Source: Paramecium sonneborni
Lineage: Eukaryota; Ciliophora; Oligohymenophorea; Peniculida; Parameciidae
NCBI GenBank assembly: GCA_905182985.1
Contig: CAJJDN010000029.1
Location: 292,470 to 356,469 of the forward strand
Direction: 5' to 3'
DNA length: 64,000 bases
Position 1 is the stretch's first letter, and every line of letters begins with the position of its first letter. The translations under genes and the position numbers were made by a program. The notes beneath the pieces were generated by a model, which ran no database searches, had not been told where the DNA came from, and saw only the letters and a program-made list of their open reading frames with translations. Shown piece by piece: positions 41,286 to 53,446 of this stretch.

Positions 41286-42355
41286 TTTGAACAAAAATGC
41301 AAATGATAAATTTTTTTGAAATTTAAGAATGAAATATAATAAATTATAATTTTTATTTATTATTAATTTTCAATAAAATAAAGTATCTCAAGAAAGCCTT
41401 ATTAATTAATTAATTAGAATTTTAGGCCAGAATTAATAACAAAAGCGTGATTCGCTTTTATAATATACAAATAAATTCTTAAATTGAAAAAAATTTAATT
41501 TAATTTTAAATAATTTGATAAAAAATAAAATCTCTCTCAATTTTCTTAGTTAATTTTAAGTGAATATTTTACTTTGATTAAAAATTAAGTCTTTAAATAT
41601 TTTATTATCAATCGATAAACATACACACAAATAAAACTCATCTAATTATAGTGGTTTTTTTATTGCAGTTATTCATCTACTATAAATATCTTCAAAGAAT
41701 ATTTTTTTTTTCTCTGATTGAAAATTTTTGTTATTTACATTAAAAACTTTCATATCAATAATTCATATAAAAATACATAATGATTAATAAATTATAGTAT
41801 TGTAGCTTTTTAGATTTGTATCTAAACTAATTGAGTTAATATTATCCTATATATTTTAAATAACAAAGATGATATAATGCTTATTAATTTAAATTTGCTT
41901 TAGAAGATAATTAATTAAATTCTTTCTTAATAAAATTTATAAAATTAGTTTGAACAATTAATTGGCTCTAAATATCTCAATAAAATTAAAGTGATTTTTT
42001 TGGATGATATTGATAATTAATGATTTAATTATATTTTATTTTACCAGACTTTTTATCTTTTAGGATGGTAAAACTATTTGTCTATGATTGCTTATTAAAA
42101 TAAAAATCTTGTAATTAAATTTAAGATGTGAATATCATTTATAACATATGTAAAGAATTATGATCAAGCAATTAAAAGAAAAAAAGTTTTATAAATTTAG
42201 ACTTTAGTCTTCAGTTCTTATTAATCTAAATTATAAAAATGTGAAAACTTTGTTTATATATAATATTATTCTTAAAATCAATAATTGATTAGAATATGGA
42301 TTCAATAGATTACTCATAAGTTAGATTTTCTTTCATTGGAACTAGAAAGCATATT
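41286..42355. repeat. Direct copy B of 1070-bp duplicated contig end
   Basis: Second copy of 40215-41284. It continues into unique sequence and the full PH-kinase gene. About 950 bp of it, upstream of the kinase start, shows no gene. Confidence 0.9.
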
Positions 42356-43909
42356 TTTAAAGATAAAAAGTATTATATTAATGTGTTTGATGATTTTTTA
42401 TTAATGGGAATTGTAAAATAAAATTTATGGATATTAGATTCCAAACTCATAAAATCCAAAATATGCAATAAAATTTAGTATAAATATCAAGTTTAGATGG
42501 AGTTTGAAGAAAACAAAAAATGGTTGGATTATTGAAAGTTTTTGTTTTCCTTATAAGAAGAGTGCAAAAGCAATATTTGGAAATAATGAAGATTTATAAA
42601 AGTATGATAAAATATATTCTTATATTCAGATTTAAAGAGTTTATAAATCTTAAAGTTACATTTGAAAATATAAATGAGATATACTAATAACTTTAATAAA
42701 TAGGAAAAGGTAGTTCTGGAAAAGTGTTCAGTGCAATACATACAATAGAATAATAGATTTATGCAATAAAATCAGTCAAAAAAAAATAACTTAAATAATA
42801 GTAAGAATAAGGCTAAGTATAATAATAATTTTAATACTTTAAGGCAGCATTTAAAATGGAGATTTCTATTTTAAAATTATTATCAAAATATCCAGATAAT
42901 TTTATAACTTTAAAAGAGATCTATGAAGGATAAAATAAACAGTGTTTAGTAATAACATATTTAGAAGGTCCTAGTCTAAGTGAAGAAATTGAAAGATTAA
43001 AAGTATCAAAATACATTTGAATATAAATAGACATAAAATAAGAATAGATTTTCAAGTTTAGAAGTTAAGATTATAATGAAGAAACTATTAATTAATCTTG
43101 CAAATCTTCATTAACATAAAGTATTAATTTTATAATTTAATAGATTATTCATAGAGATTTAAAACCAGAAAACTTAATGTTTAAAAAAAAGGGAGATTTT
43201 TCATCTTTAATTTTAGTAGATTTTGGATTGGCAACATATGAATCTTTAGAAATGTAATTTGTATTTATTTTAATAAGGTGGTTCTTTCCTAAATGTGGAA
43301 CTCCTGGTTATGTAGCACCTGAAATATTTACTATTAAACCTTCTAATTAATATTCTACTAAAGTTGATATCTTTAGTTGTGGATGTATATTTTATAAACT
43401 TTTAACTGGTAACAATATTTTTTAAGGATAAACTGTTGATGAAGTTTTTCGTTAAAATAAAAAATGTTTAATTGAATTCAATCTTCCTTTAGATTAAAAT
43501 TATGTCACTGAATATTCAATTGTATTAATTAGATTTTATGTAGAATCTTTTATAAAAAATGTTATTAAAGAATCCAATCAATAGAATTACTGCTTTTGAT
43601 GCTCTAAATCATCCTTTTTTTTAAGATTTTAATGAAGATGTTTATCCATCATTAAAATCATTATAATTTAATCATGAATTAAATGATGATGAAGTAATTA
43701 ATGAAGAGATAAGAGAAGAAGATAAATATTTCATCCAAATGCCAAAAATTACTAGAAAATGCTAAAAGATGAAAGATTTTTCATTCTTTTAATAAAATCC
43801 AGTATAAAAAATGTTTTATACTCAATAATATATTGATTATGATTCTCTTCCTGGATTTAAATTTATTTAAGTAACTTAAAGACCTAAAGTTTTTTAATTG
43901 TTAGAATGA
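42296..43909 (+). CDS. PH-domain Ser/Thr protein kinase
   Basis: 497 residues; five introns (19, 28, 28, 23 and 22 nt) give an exact frame. The N-terminal about 120 residues look like a PH domain ([20 protein letters not shown], then [20 protein letters not shown], then EDLQKFKEFIN). The kinase part has [24 protein letters not shown], a Q-rich insert, [31 protein letters not shown] and [15 protein letters not shown], all consistent with activity. The domain ends [17 protein letters not shown]. Domain order is the same as in the gene at 36704-38273, so they may be distant paralogues. The 19-nt intron near 42480 is the shortest used here. The next kinase-like gene starts 47 bp after this stop on the same strand. 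Confidence 0.9.
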
Positions 43910-43956
43910 TGATTATATAATAATTCTATTTTATATAATAATTGTTATTTTAATAT

Positions 43957-45368
43957 ATGTAAAATTATGAAATTTTAGAAAAACTTTATGAATCTAAAAC
44001 AACTGTGATTCATAAAGTTAGAAATGTTAAAGATAATAATATTTATGCAATGAAAGAATATCTAGGATTCCGTAATTAAGGTAATTTACTATATTTAATT
44101 CATAGGTTTAAATGAACTCTAGTTAATCAAATAATGTTAAATTCCTTTTGTTGTTAAAATAAAAGAAGCTTTTCTTTTAGAAGAAAATGTTGTAATAATT
44201 ATGGAATATGCAGATTAAGGAAATCTGTAATAATTTATAGGACATCATCTAGGTGTTTACATTTAGGAAAGAGTTATTTGTAAAATTCTAATTTAATTGT
44301 CATTTGTTTTAATTTACCTTAGAGAAAATTAAATATGTTTTAAAGGTTTAAATCCTTAAAATATATTGATACATCAGGATCAAATTAGAATAGCTGATTT
44401 TGGCATAGATAATTTAATTTTACATTAAAAACCAAGTTACAGGCCTCCAGAATTATTATTTAACAATAAGTTTACTTACAAATCTGTAATGTATTAATTG
44501 GGATTGATCTTATATGAATTAACTACATAGAGATGTCTTTTTAAATATGATTTGATTGAATAAATAAAGGCTGTCATTCATAATGGAGGAGCGTAATTGT
44601 AATTATAATATAAGAATTGTAAAGATACCATCATTTTATTCTAAGTAACTTCGATTTATCATTACTAAATGCCTTGAACTTTAGGAATCAGAGAGACTTG
44701 ATATTCGTTAATTAATTCATAATGAAAATTTTTAATTTATACTTAGCTAAAAGCATATGACTTTTACGTTTGAGTAATAAAGTATCTTCGATACATGGTG
44801 TAATATTAAGTTCTCAAATGAATAATTGATTAGTTTAGATACACCTATAAGTGAAATTTAAAATAAAGATAGATAATCTAATAACACAATTTATACATAA
44901 GATAATAGATTTATCAATAAATCAATTATCATAGAAACAAAAATAAAAAATACTAAAAAATAATAAAAATAGAATTTGTAAAAATAATAAGAAGAAATAA
45001 TGCGTCTTAGACCACTTTCATAATAATAAAATAAAATGACTCAATCAAATCCTAATTTAAAAACTAATAATTTTTTTGCCAAAAACAATTTTGCCTGTAA
45101 AATTCGTAGAAAAGTAATATCCCCATGTTTAAATTAAAAACCAGAGAATTTAGATTCAAGTATAAAACCAGAAGAGATTATCAATAATCTTATTAAATTG
45201 AAAATGGAATAATGCATTGAAACTATTGGACTAGAAGAAACTCTTCAAACTTTAGATTTCCTAAGATAAGGAGGATCTTTAAAAGAATTTCTATCTAAAT
45301 ATCAAGATTCAAAACATTTATGCATAGCAAAACATTTGGAAGATATTATATAATTTTCATAAGTATGA
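43957..45368 (+). CDS. Protein pseudokinase
   Basis: 454 residues; introns of 25 and 22 nt give an exact frame. The kinase fold is clear: YAMKEYLG keeps the VAIK lysine, then IIMEYADQGNLQQFIG, LNPQNILI, IADFGIDN, RPPELLF and LGLILYELTTQRCLF. The glycine loop lacks glycines (KLYESKTTVIHKV), and the catalytic loop reads CFKGLNPQN in place of HRDLKPEN, so the catalytic Asp is lost while DFG remains. The C-terminal 190 residues are Q/N/K-rich. It sits 47 bp after an apparently active PH kinase, which suggests shared expression, but a partnership is only a guess. Misreading is unlikely because the frame is continuous across this region. Confidence 0.8.
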
Positions 45369-45471
45369 ATTTATTATGAATTTTTTGCATTATTATTTTC
45401 AAGATTCTCATTATAATTATTAATGTAATGTTTTTTATTGTATTAGATTTTAAAATTATAATATTTTAATA

Positions 45472-46411
45472 TCAAATGGCAGATCTGCAAGTTGGACATG
45501 TTTAATTTATTACTATCCATTCTGATAAACATTACTTATGGAATATGTGTAATTGATGACATTTCAACTTATAGTATTCTTCATTGATTTAAAAATTGTG
45601 TAAACAAATGTTACATTAGACTTAGGATAATTCAGAAAGTAAAGTCTCTTCTACTATTTAAATTTCGTATTTGTTTAAAGGTGAAAATTATTCATACTCT
45701 AATTCTTGAAGATTAGCTATTTACATGTAGATTTAACTATATAATCTTTTTGAAATTATTGTCACTATTGTCAATGTTGTTACAAAAAATACAATTAAGA
45801 TTCTAGCTGTGGTCATAAATTGCAAAAATAATCCAATTATTATAGCTGTCATATATAATTTTAATACGTGAATCTTTGATTGAACTTTTGTATTTAGATT
45901 ATGCTAAAATAATCAATACCAATAAACAAAGTTATAAGAAAATAGTTAGAATTTTTAAATAAAAGCAAAAACAGTGAGACTTTTACAAAATCTACTTAAT
46001 TTCATAATCAGGCCTTTATTCTATATCATATTAAAACCATAGCAATCCTTCTAAATATTCAATTTCATTTTAATGAAATAGTTTTAAATAATATAGAGAA
46101 GGTATTAAGGAAATTGAATTTACTGCTATTGAGATAATACCAATGTAGAATTAGGTTTGGTTTTTCAAAGTTAAACAAATAGAAATTATACATAGAATAA
46201 TCTCTACCATTTAATATATAGCAAGCACAAATATTAAGAGATAAACAAATCTAAGCTGATTTTACTATTAAGAATATTTAACATAACTTCTTAAACTTTA
46301 TTCTAAAGCCTTTTAAAATTATATTTATCTAGCTTAATGTATATTGTCTTATAATTGATCTGATACCAATTCCTAATGATGATTCTCATTATCAGTTAAA
46401 TTAGTTGACAT
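45472..46411 (-). CDS. Multi-pass membrane RING-H2 protein (probable E3 ubiquitin ligase)
   Basis: 305 residues; one 22-nt intron (GTATTAAAATT...GACAG) gives an exact frame. The N-terminus is acidic/Q-rich. Four or five membrane segments follow (FVYLLIFVLAIYQMVEIIL, FYIGIISIAVNSISLIPSLY, ILTIFLQLCLLVLIILA, IIIGLFLQF with ILIVFFVTTLTIVTII). The C-terminus is a complete RING-H2: CNICLHNF, KCHQLHIFHKQC, WIVINQTCPTC. The domain would face the cytosol and recruit an E2 enzyme. The layout is common in ciliates and resembles ER/endosomal membrane E3 ligases. It converges on the pseudokinase gene, with 103 bp between stops. Confidence 0.87.
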
Positions 46412-46559
46412 TTTATATTATTGTTAATTAATAATTAAGGAAATTATATAGCACAGGCTAAATACTAAAATTAGAATACTTATTAGAGTGTTTTTTAGAT
46501 AGATTTTTAATAAAAAAAGATGAAGAAATCGATCAAAAATACAATCGATAATGAAAATT

Positions 46560-47060
46560 GAAAGTTAAAGTTCCTTAAAAAATTAAATATTTCTATAATA
46601 AGCTCTTTTAATTGATGTCATCATTAAATATAATAATAACATATACATAGTTTAAATTCTAATTTATTTTAAATTAATGAATTTTTATCGTCATCATTTT
46701 TTTAAATTGAAACTGTTCTTGAATATTTAAAAAGTAAAGAGCTATTAGATTCAAAGTTAAAAGTAATCGAATATAAGAGATGAGATAATTTAGAAGAAGG
46801 TTTGAAAATATTTATATCCTAAAATCAAATTTATTTTGAAGAGATATAAATAAATTTAAGAAAAATAAAATAATCTCATTTTCTAAATAAAAAAAATGAA
46901 AATTTAGTAAAAAATAAAATAGAATAAATGATGTAATAGTAAAAGAATTCTAAAAATGTTTTTTGAATTTTTGGTATAAAATTTTGAACAATGTGATAAT
47001 ATATATACTAGATTTAAATTACAAAATGAAATTAGAAAATTAATTGGTTAATTAAATCTG
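46560..47060 (+). pseudogene. Coding-like relic upstream of acyl-CoA oxidase
   Basis: A plus-strand frame reads INEFLSSSFFQIETVLEYLK, then SKELLDSKLKVIEYKR. It then meets TGA at 46781-46783 and goes on as helical, charged sequence (DNLEEGLKIFISQNQIYFEE, INLRKIKQSHFL) to about 46970. A second frame from ATG 46956 (MFFEFLVQNFEQCDNIYTRF) is open straight into the oxidase gene. No intron I tried removes the TGA in frame. It is either a decaying gene or the poorly resolved 5' region of the next gene. Confidence 0.35.
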
Positions 47061-49204
47061 ATGATTTCATTAGAATAGGTCCGTTAATAATCAAAAATAG
47101 ATAAAATGTAAGTAGCAGGATTGATCTATGGATCATAAGAAAGAGCAAAGTAAAAACATATATATATATATTAAATAGAGAAATACAGTAATTTTTCTTA
47201 GATTGTGAAAAGGTACCAGAAGTTCAAACAAATGCTGATTTTTATAATTGGAGTAGAAAGAAATAATTCTTATCTAAAGATAAATAAGGTTTTAGTTTCA
47301 TGAAAATGATAAATAATAAAGTAAGAAGATTAGATTAAAAAATAATCTAGGTTGATGATATGGAATAATATACAGGACCTATGATATATAGTGCAACAAC
47401 AAATCATTATGGTGTATATTTGGGAATGGTTGTACCAGCAGTAAAAATTTTAGGGACTGATGAACAAATAAAGGCGTATAAGTTAAATATGAAAATTAGA
47501 TGGTTAGATGATTTAATAAATATTCGTAAAGCAGCTTGTTATGCATAAACAGAATTAGGTCATGGATCAGATATTTAGAGTTTATAAACAACTGCTACTT
47601 ATGATAAGTAAAGAGAAGAATTTATTATAAATACTCCAACTATATAAGCAGCAAAATGTATAGTATATTAATTAGAATTTTTAGTTTGGCCAGGAGATTT
47701 AGGTATTTTAGCAAATTGGGCTTTAGTTTTTGCTTAATTAATAGTGGATGATAAAAATTATGGTGTATAATCTTTTATGGTTTAAATAAGAGATGTTGAA
47801 ACACATAAACCATTGAATGGAATTGAAGTTGGAGATATTGGACCAAAAATAGGATATTAAGTTAAAGATAATGGATTCTTAAAATTTAATAATGTTAGAA
47901 TACCTAAATTTAATATGTTAGCTAAATATATATCTATAACTCCATAAGGAAATGTAATTAAATAAGGAGATCCAAAAATATCATATGCATCAATGATGAT
48001 GATGAGAAAATTATTAAATACTGTTTATCCAAAAGCTGCTGCTATTTCATTAACTATTGCTTTAAGATATTCATATACAAGATAATAATTTACAAATGAT
48101 TCAAAAATTGAAAATTCTATTATTGAATATTAAACATAATAACATAAATTATTACCTTTATTAGCTAATTTATTTGCTGTAGTTCTTTCAGGGAATATGA
48201 CATCTAAATTTGTTGATTTTAATTTTAATGAAGTTTAAAATGGAAATTTTTAACATATGAATGCATGTCATTCATTACTTTGTGGAACAAAAGCTAATTA
48301 TACTCATTTTGTTGTAAATTGTGCTGAATGGTGTAGATTATCATGTGGAGGACATGGTTATGCACATTATTCAGGATTACCTAGTATATATTAAGAACAT
48401 TGTCCTAATGTAACATTAGAAGGAGAAAATTAAATTATGTTTTTATAATTAGCTAGATATTTATTAAAATTATTGAAAACTTCATAAAAGAATCCATAAA
48501 AAATACCAGAATAATTTTCATTATTTAAAAAAGTATCATTTATTCATTTATATTTTTTAGATTGATCAAATATTATAATTTAAATGTGATCAATTCTAAT
48601 TTTCAAATATATTGTCATTATTAGAATCATCTGTTATTCATTTAATTACGTAAACTGGTATGAAAATGATGTAAGAAATTTAAGGAGGTTTGAATCCTAA
48701 ATCTGCATGGGATTATAAATTAGGTTATATTTATAAATATTATAAATAGGTACATCACTTTGGGAATCAGCCAATTATTTTATAGAGTACTATAAATTTG
48801 TTTGTTTTTAAAAAACTATTTTATAAGTCACTCATTTATAAACTTAAGTTGTATTAACAAATTTATTAAATCTATTTGGTATTACAATACTTTTACAAAA
48901 TCCATTAACACTCTTAGAAAATGATGTTGTTACTTAACAAACTATTAAACAAATGAAAGACTAATATGAAAATTTATTAACTTTAATCAAACCTGAAGTA
49001 AAACATATATATATATTATTTTAGGCACTTGTATTAATAGAGTCTTTTTGTTTAGCTGATGGAGGTCTTAGAACCACTATTGGAAGAGCTGATGGAAAAC
49101 CATATGAATATACTTATGATTGGGCTCTTAATGAAAATTCTATTAATTAAATGGAGTTAACTAGTGTTGTAAACCAATTAAAGAATTGCAGACCAAAATT
49201 ATGA
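47061..49204 (+). CDS. Peroxisomal acyl-CoA oxidase
   Basis: Catalyses the first, H2O2-producing step of peroxisomal fatty-acid beta-oxidation. 677 residues; four introns (29, 28, 26 and 27 nt) give an exact frame. Hallmarks: CYAQTELGHGSDIQSLQTTA, YDKQREEFIINTPT, VWPGDLGILANWALVFAQL, GDIGPKIGYQVKDNGFLKF, the helical RYSYTRQQF, EYQTQQHKLLPLLA, CRLSCGGHGYAHYSGLPSIY and TLEGENQIMFLQLARYLLK. The C-terminal acyl-CoA oxidase domain is complete and ends NCRPKL, a plausible PTS1-like peroxisomal signal (-PKL). The start was set at ATG 47061-47063 because MISLEQVRQQSKIDKMQV aligns in position with family N-termini. ATG 46956 in the same frame and ATG 47106 are alternatives. Confidence 0.94.
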
Positions 49205-49241
49205 TTTAACATAACAAAATAAATAAATTAAAAAAATCTAA

Positions 49242-50828
49242 TCAAATATATGCATTCCCACTTATATTATCTAATATTATATCCAAAAATCGTTTCAAAT
49301 CTTCCAAAATTCCAGCATTTTATTTTTAGATTTTTTCAAATTTTTGTTTTTTTTCTAATCCTTCAATTATTGCTTAACTTTAATCAATCTAATCATCTTA
49401 TTCAAATTTCATTTCTTATGTTTTTTCATTAGTTGTAATCCTTTTTTAAAGAACCTTTATTTTATTTGTTGATTTAACTTCAGATAGATCAAGAAATGAA
49501 CTCATAAAAAGTATTTGTAATAAACTGAATACTTAAAAAAATATCTATCTACATTAAATTTTATGCTATTAATTAAAATAGTTTTATTTCTTATCTTAAT
49601 TAATAATTTCTGGAATTATTACAGAAAATAGAATAAATTCACTTGTAATTAATTGAATCTCTTTTTCAGATAATGAAAATACATTTGCATTTAAGTAAGT
49701 TGTTCTTCTAACTACAAATAATGAGGCTGTCTTATTCTAATAATGATACAATTAAAGTGTCATCATGAAACATAAAAAATCTGGCATACTTTCTTATCTT
49801 GTATGTTACTCAACATTTTTGAAAAATAATATCGAAAAATAAATTAACCATTTTTTCAGAATTTCTTATGATTCTAATTAATTAGGATTAAAATTTTGAG
49901 AAAATACTTTTTTCATTTCATCTCCATTCATTCCTTAATAAATTCTAAGAGTAATTTTATTTACCCAATTTGATATAATTGATTATGATTGTGCTTAATC
50001 ATATTTCTTAATTTCTTTAAACAATAGTTTTGCCTTTTTATTTTATTCCTATTATAGTTTCTCTTTTTCTTTTCTTTTCTTTCTTATTTTATAAATGTAA
50101 AATTACCTAATATTTTCTGACCATCTAATGACAATTAAAATGACAAGATGACATCTTAAAAATTTATTCCATAAGTTTTGTAATCTTTTTTCTTTGTCCT
50201 CTTCAATTCTTTATTTTTCTTTCATTTTAAATACCTCTGAAGCAACTTCTTGAGGAGATAATACTTTTTTATGATTATAATATTTAAGTTTATAAACTTT
50301 TGGTGTTTCTTCTTTTCCTTAATTTACTAAAGATTTGATTCTATTTCTGATCTACCCTCTTGATTCCACTCTACTTTCAGATAATTATTCTTCATTTTAT
50401 AATCCTTTTACCATTTTAGTATTAAAATCATTTGATGTATCAATAAGAGGTAATTAGGGTTTCTTTTATTCTTACTTAATAAGTTATTCATATTCCATCT
50501 TCTTATACATCATTTACAAATATAGATATTTATTATTTGCTAATTATGCCTTATTTTATTCTTCTTTTAATTTAGCATGTAAAACTTGATTCTGAACAAC
50601 TAACTATTAAATTTATGGAAGATTATATGAATTCTTAACACTTTCTAAGGTTTGTCTTGTTGTTAATGGATGAATAGGAGATTCTACAGACTTTGAAATT
50701 AATCTTGATGCATTCATTTTCATAAGTTTCATGTAATTTCCAGTTGATATTCCTTTTTCATTTTTATCATTCAACAATAATGGTTTATAGGGCTCCATAT
50801 TCGCTTATAAATAATCATTTAATTTCAT
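49242..50828 (-). CDS. Hypothetical coiled-coil protein
   Basis: 528-codon intronless frame, MKLNDYLQANMEPYKPLLLN at the start. It has several helical K/E/Q-rich stretches (LKEEQNKAQLANNKYLYLQM, VASEVFKMKEKQRIEEDKEK, KIRKKRKEKEKLQQEQNKKA, IIEGLEKKQKFEKIQKQNAG), consistent with coiled coils. No catalytic motif, signal peptide or clear membrane segment is seen, though a hydrophobic patch ILFSVIIPEII occurs near residue 400. A cytoskeletal or ciliary structural role would be typical but is not shown. It starts 16 bp from the divergent NT-C2 gene and converges with the oxidase gene 37 bp after its stop. Confidence 0.76.
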
Positions 50829-50844
50829 ATATATATTATAAATT
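50829..50844. promoter_or_regulatory. 16-bp bidirectional intergenic region
   Basis: The start codons of two divergent genes (50826-50828 on the minus strand, 50845-50847 on the plus strand) are separated by 16 bases of A/T. Any promoter elements must lie in this gap or inside the neighbouring coding sequence. Expression may be shared. No motif was identified. Confidence 0.5.
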
Positions 50845-51714
50845 ATGAACTATGCAAACTCTCTTAAAACATAAATTACTTTTATTCCTATCAAATTATC
50901 ATTAGATTTAGGTGTAGAAGCTCAAGTTTTCTTAAATTTTAATTGTGGCTCGCATTCATTAACTACTTAAAATGGATGTATATTTTAATAAAGAGAATGT
51001 AATTTCGATTATCAATAACTTAAAATTGTCACAACTATGAATATGAAGAAGGGTAAATTTCAAGAAAAGAAAGTATGTAGATAAATTTAATAAGGCTAAA
51101 GTTCGTGTTATTCTACATTATAAAAATAGCTATAAAAAAGCTGGAAAAATTAACTTTGATATTAGTGAATATATGAATTAATAGATGTAATAAGTATAAG
51201 ATGAAAAAATACTCACAGATTGTCCTGATTCTTCTGCTATATTAAAATTTTAACTTAAATTTAAATAAGCTGTTTTAAATAAAAGCAAACTCTTCTCTGA
51301 TATCCAATAAAATTTATTAGAACCATAATCTTTTGTTAAATCTATTATCACTCTACCTGATGGTATAAATGGAAAAAACTTAGAAAAATGCAATAATTGT
51401 TTAAAATTACAAGAATAACTTTAAGAATTAAAAGCTTAACTTTAATCAAACTCATAAAGAAGCACACTCTCATAAAGAGATAGTATTTAAATTAGTAAAT
51501 TTTAAATGTTAGAAAATGAAATTAAATGCTAATATCAAATAGAAAGAGAACTTAAATCATTTATAGAAAGTTTAGGTATTTTTTATATCATTATTAATAA
51601 GAATAAGAATTATTAAAATAAAAAAGAATTGTTGCATAAATAATGTAAGAATGTCTTTAATTGGGAGATTCTAAACTGATAGAACTAATCGAGAACATAA
51701 TTTAATAATAATGA
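50845..51714 (+). CDS. NT-C2-like domain plus coiled-coil protein
   Basis: 273 residues; introns of 22 nt (GTATGTAG...AATAAG) and 26 nt (GTATTTTT...AATAAG) give an exact frame. The first about 140 residues resemble the NT-C2 (EEIG1/EHBP1 N-terminal) membrane-binding domain: strands TFIPIKLSLDLGVEAQVFL, LKIVTTMNMKKGKFQEKKAK, VRVILHYKNSYKKAGKINFD, then ISEYM and DCPDSSAILKFQLKFK. A linker with CNNCLKLQEQLQELKAQLQ begins a C-terminal coiled coil. Such proteins link membranes or cytoskeleton to partners. The domain call is by pattern and moderately sure. The gene is divergent from the coiled-coil gene at 49242-50828. Confidence 0.72.
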
Positions 51715-51877
51715 AATTTGTAATAATATTTTCCAATCCTACATGTATTTTTAATCAAAATGTAATATAGTATTTCTAATTCAATACTTTAAATTTACTT
51801 AGATATCTACTAAACTATATATTCCATGATATTTGATTAAAACATGAGAAATGGTAAATTATATATGTTTACATTTT

Positions 51878-53077
51878 TCAAGCCAAAATAGTCATGTAAA
51901 GATTACAACAAAATCTCTCAAAATTCTAATCCAATATTTTTGATACAGTTTTTTTATAATTCAAAAGAGATTGCATTTCTTCATCACTAAAAAGTCCTAT
52001 AATAAGAAGATCATTATTATTTGATGGATTAGTAATTAAATTCAATTTAATTCTGTTCTATGTTTATATTATTTAATGAGCACTTAACTTTTGGATATTA
52101 CTCTTCTTTTATTTTAGTCTATTAAATTTTTTAATGAATAGATATTATAAAAGGCTTGCTATTAATTTAAGTAAAAATAAGCACTTTTAATTTGAGTCAA
52201 AAATATTCATTAAAATTTAATCAATTAAAATTGATTCAACCAAAATCATTGTTAGTTCTTCCACTTTTATTTATCTATTTTTTGTATGCAAATATAAAGT
52301 TCTGTTAGAAACAAATTTTGAAAAATAAACTTTATGATCTAAAAATACTTAACTTAATAAATAGTATTTCAATTCTTCACAAAAATATTTTTGTTATGAA
52401 AAATATGCTAAATTTTCTAATAAAAACTAACAAGAGTTAATTGATTTCATCAATGATTAATCGACTTTTTCTTTGTCATTAGGTAAATCAATAAAATTAT
52501 GAAGTTATTGATTTACTGAAGTAAGTGATTTAGCACAAACTGCTTTACACCAAGCATTAATTCGTTCAGTCTGTAACAATTCCAATTTGAGAAAAAAAGT
52601 TATGTTTTTGAGTTACATCTAATACTTCTTCCAAAGCGAATAATTTAATGATTTCTTGATTCTAATAGCAGCAATAATAGCAAGTGATACTATTTTCAAG
52701 TATTTTTTCATAATTAATGTTCGTTATTGTAATAGTAAAGCTTTAGCTCTTCCTATAATCTATTTATGTTCTGTTGTGGGTTTAGAAATTATTTCTTTTG
52801 GTTGAATTACTTTTTCATCATAATTTACTTGTAATTATTTAACTTCTTTTTAAGCTTCTTATTGAGGTATTATTTTAGGTTACTATGTTAATGGCTTTTT
52901 ATGAGATTCCTGCCATTTTCGAGGAGATTGATCTCTGGAAGTTGGCTATTTTTTAATTTTTTCTAAATAGAGATTTTCAGAGATGGAGAGAATATCAATA
53001 TTAGGAGTAAAGAAGGGTTGCTCATATACTGTTTGAGTCTGTATGAACTTAATGCTTGAGGATTTACCTTATTACAT
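51878..53077 (-). CDS. Hypothetical helical protein
   Basis: 399-codon intronless frame, MQQGKSSSIKFIQTQTVYEQ at the start. The first 130 residues are P/Q/K-rich (TPNIDILSISENLYLEKIKK, KQPTSRDQSPRKWQE). The rest is predicted mostly helical (IIGRAKALLLQQRTLIMKKY, LKIVSLAIIAAIRIKKS, INAWCKAVCAKSLTSVNQQL, LYLHTKNRQIKVEELTMILV) and ends GLFSDEEMQSLLNY. No known domain is seen. The AIIAAIRIKKSLNYSLWKKY stretch is IQ-motif-like but not convincing. It converges with the NT-C2 gene, 163 bp between stops. Confidence 0.75.
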
Positions 53078-53446
53078 AGCAAATTTATTTAAAATATTAA
53101 AAATCCTTTTGACGACGTAATAAATAAAATGATACTGTTAAATTTTATTTTTATATGAATTGTTTTATTAAGTGTTATTGTAGACATATATACATCAAAT
53201 TAATATCTATCTCACATTTCACAACATAAGTTATATATAATTTAAGTATTAATTTATTTAAATAAAATCTGTTTTAAGATTCTCATTTAGCTAGATCTTT
53301 GAGAAAAAACTATTTTTATGTATTTCTAACATAATAATATATATAAGTATATTTTACAAATATTTATTCTACTTTTTATTTGTAGGAATTTTATCTAATT
53401 ATTATTTAAATGAAATGAGTAATCAAAATATAATGTATACAAATTA
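53078..53446. other. Intergenic, no gene seen
   Basis: AT-rich spacer between two minus-strand genes. No open frame with coding character was noticed. Confidence 0.5.
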
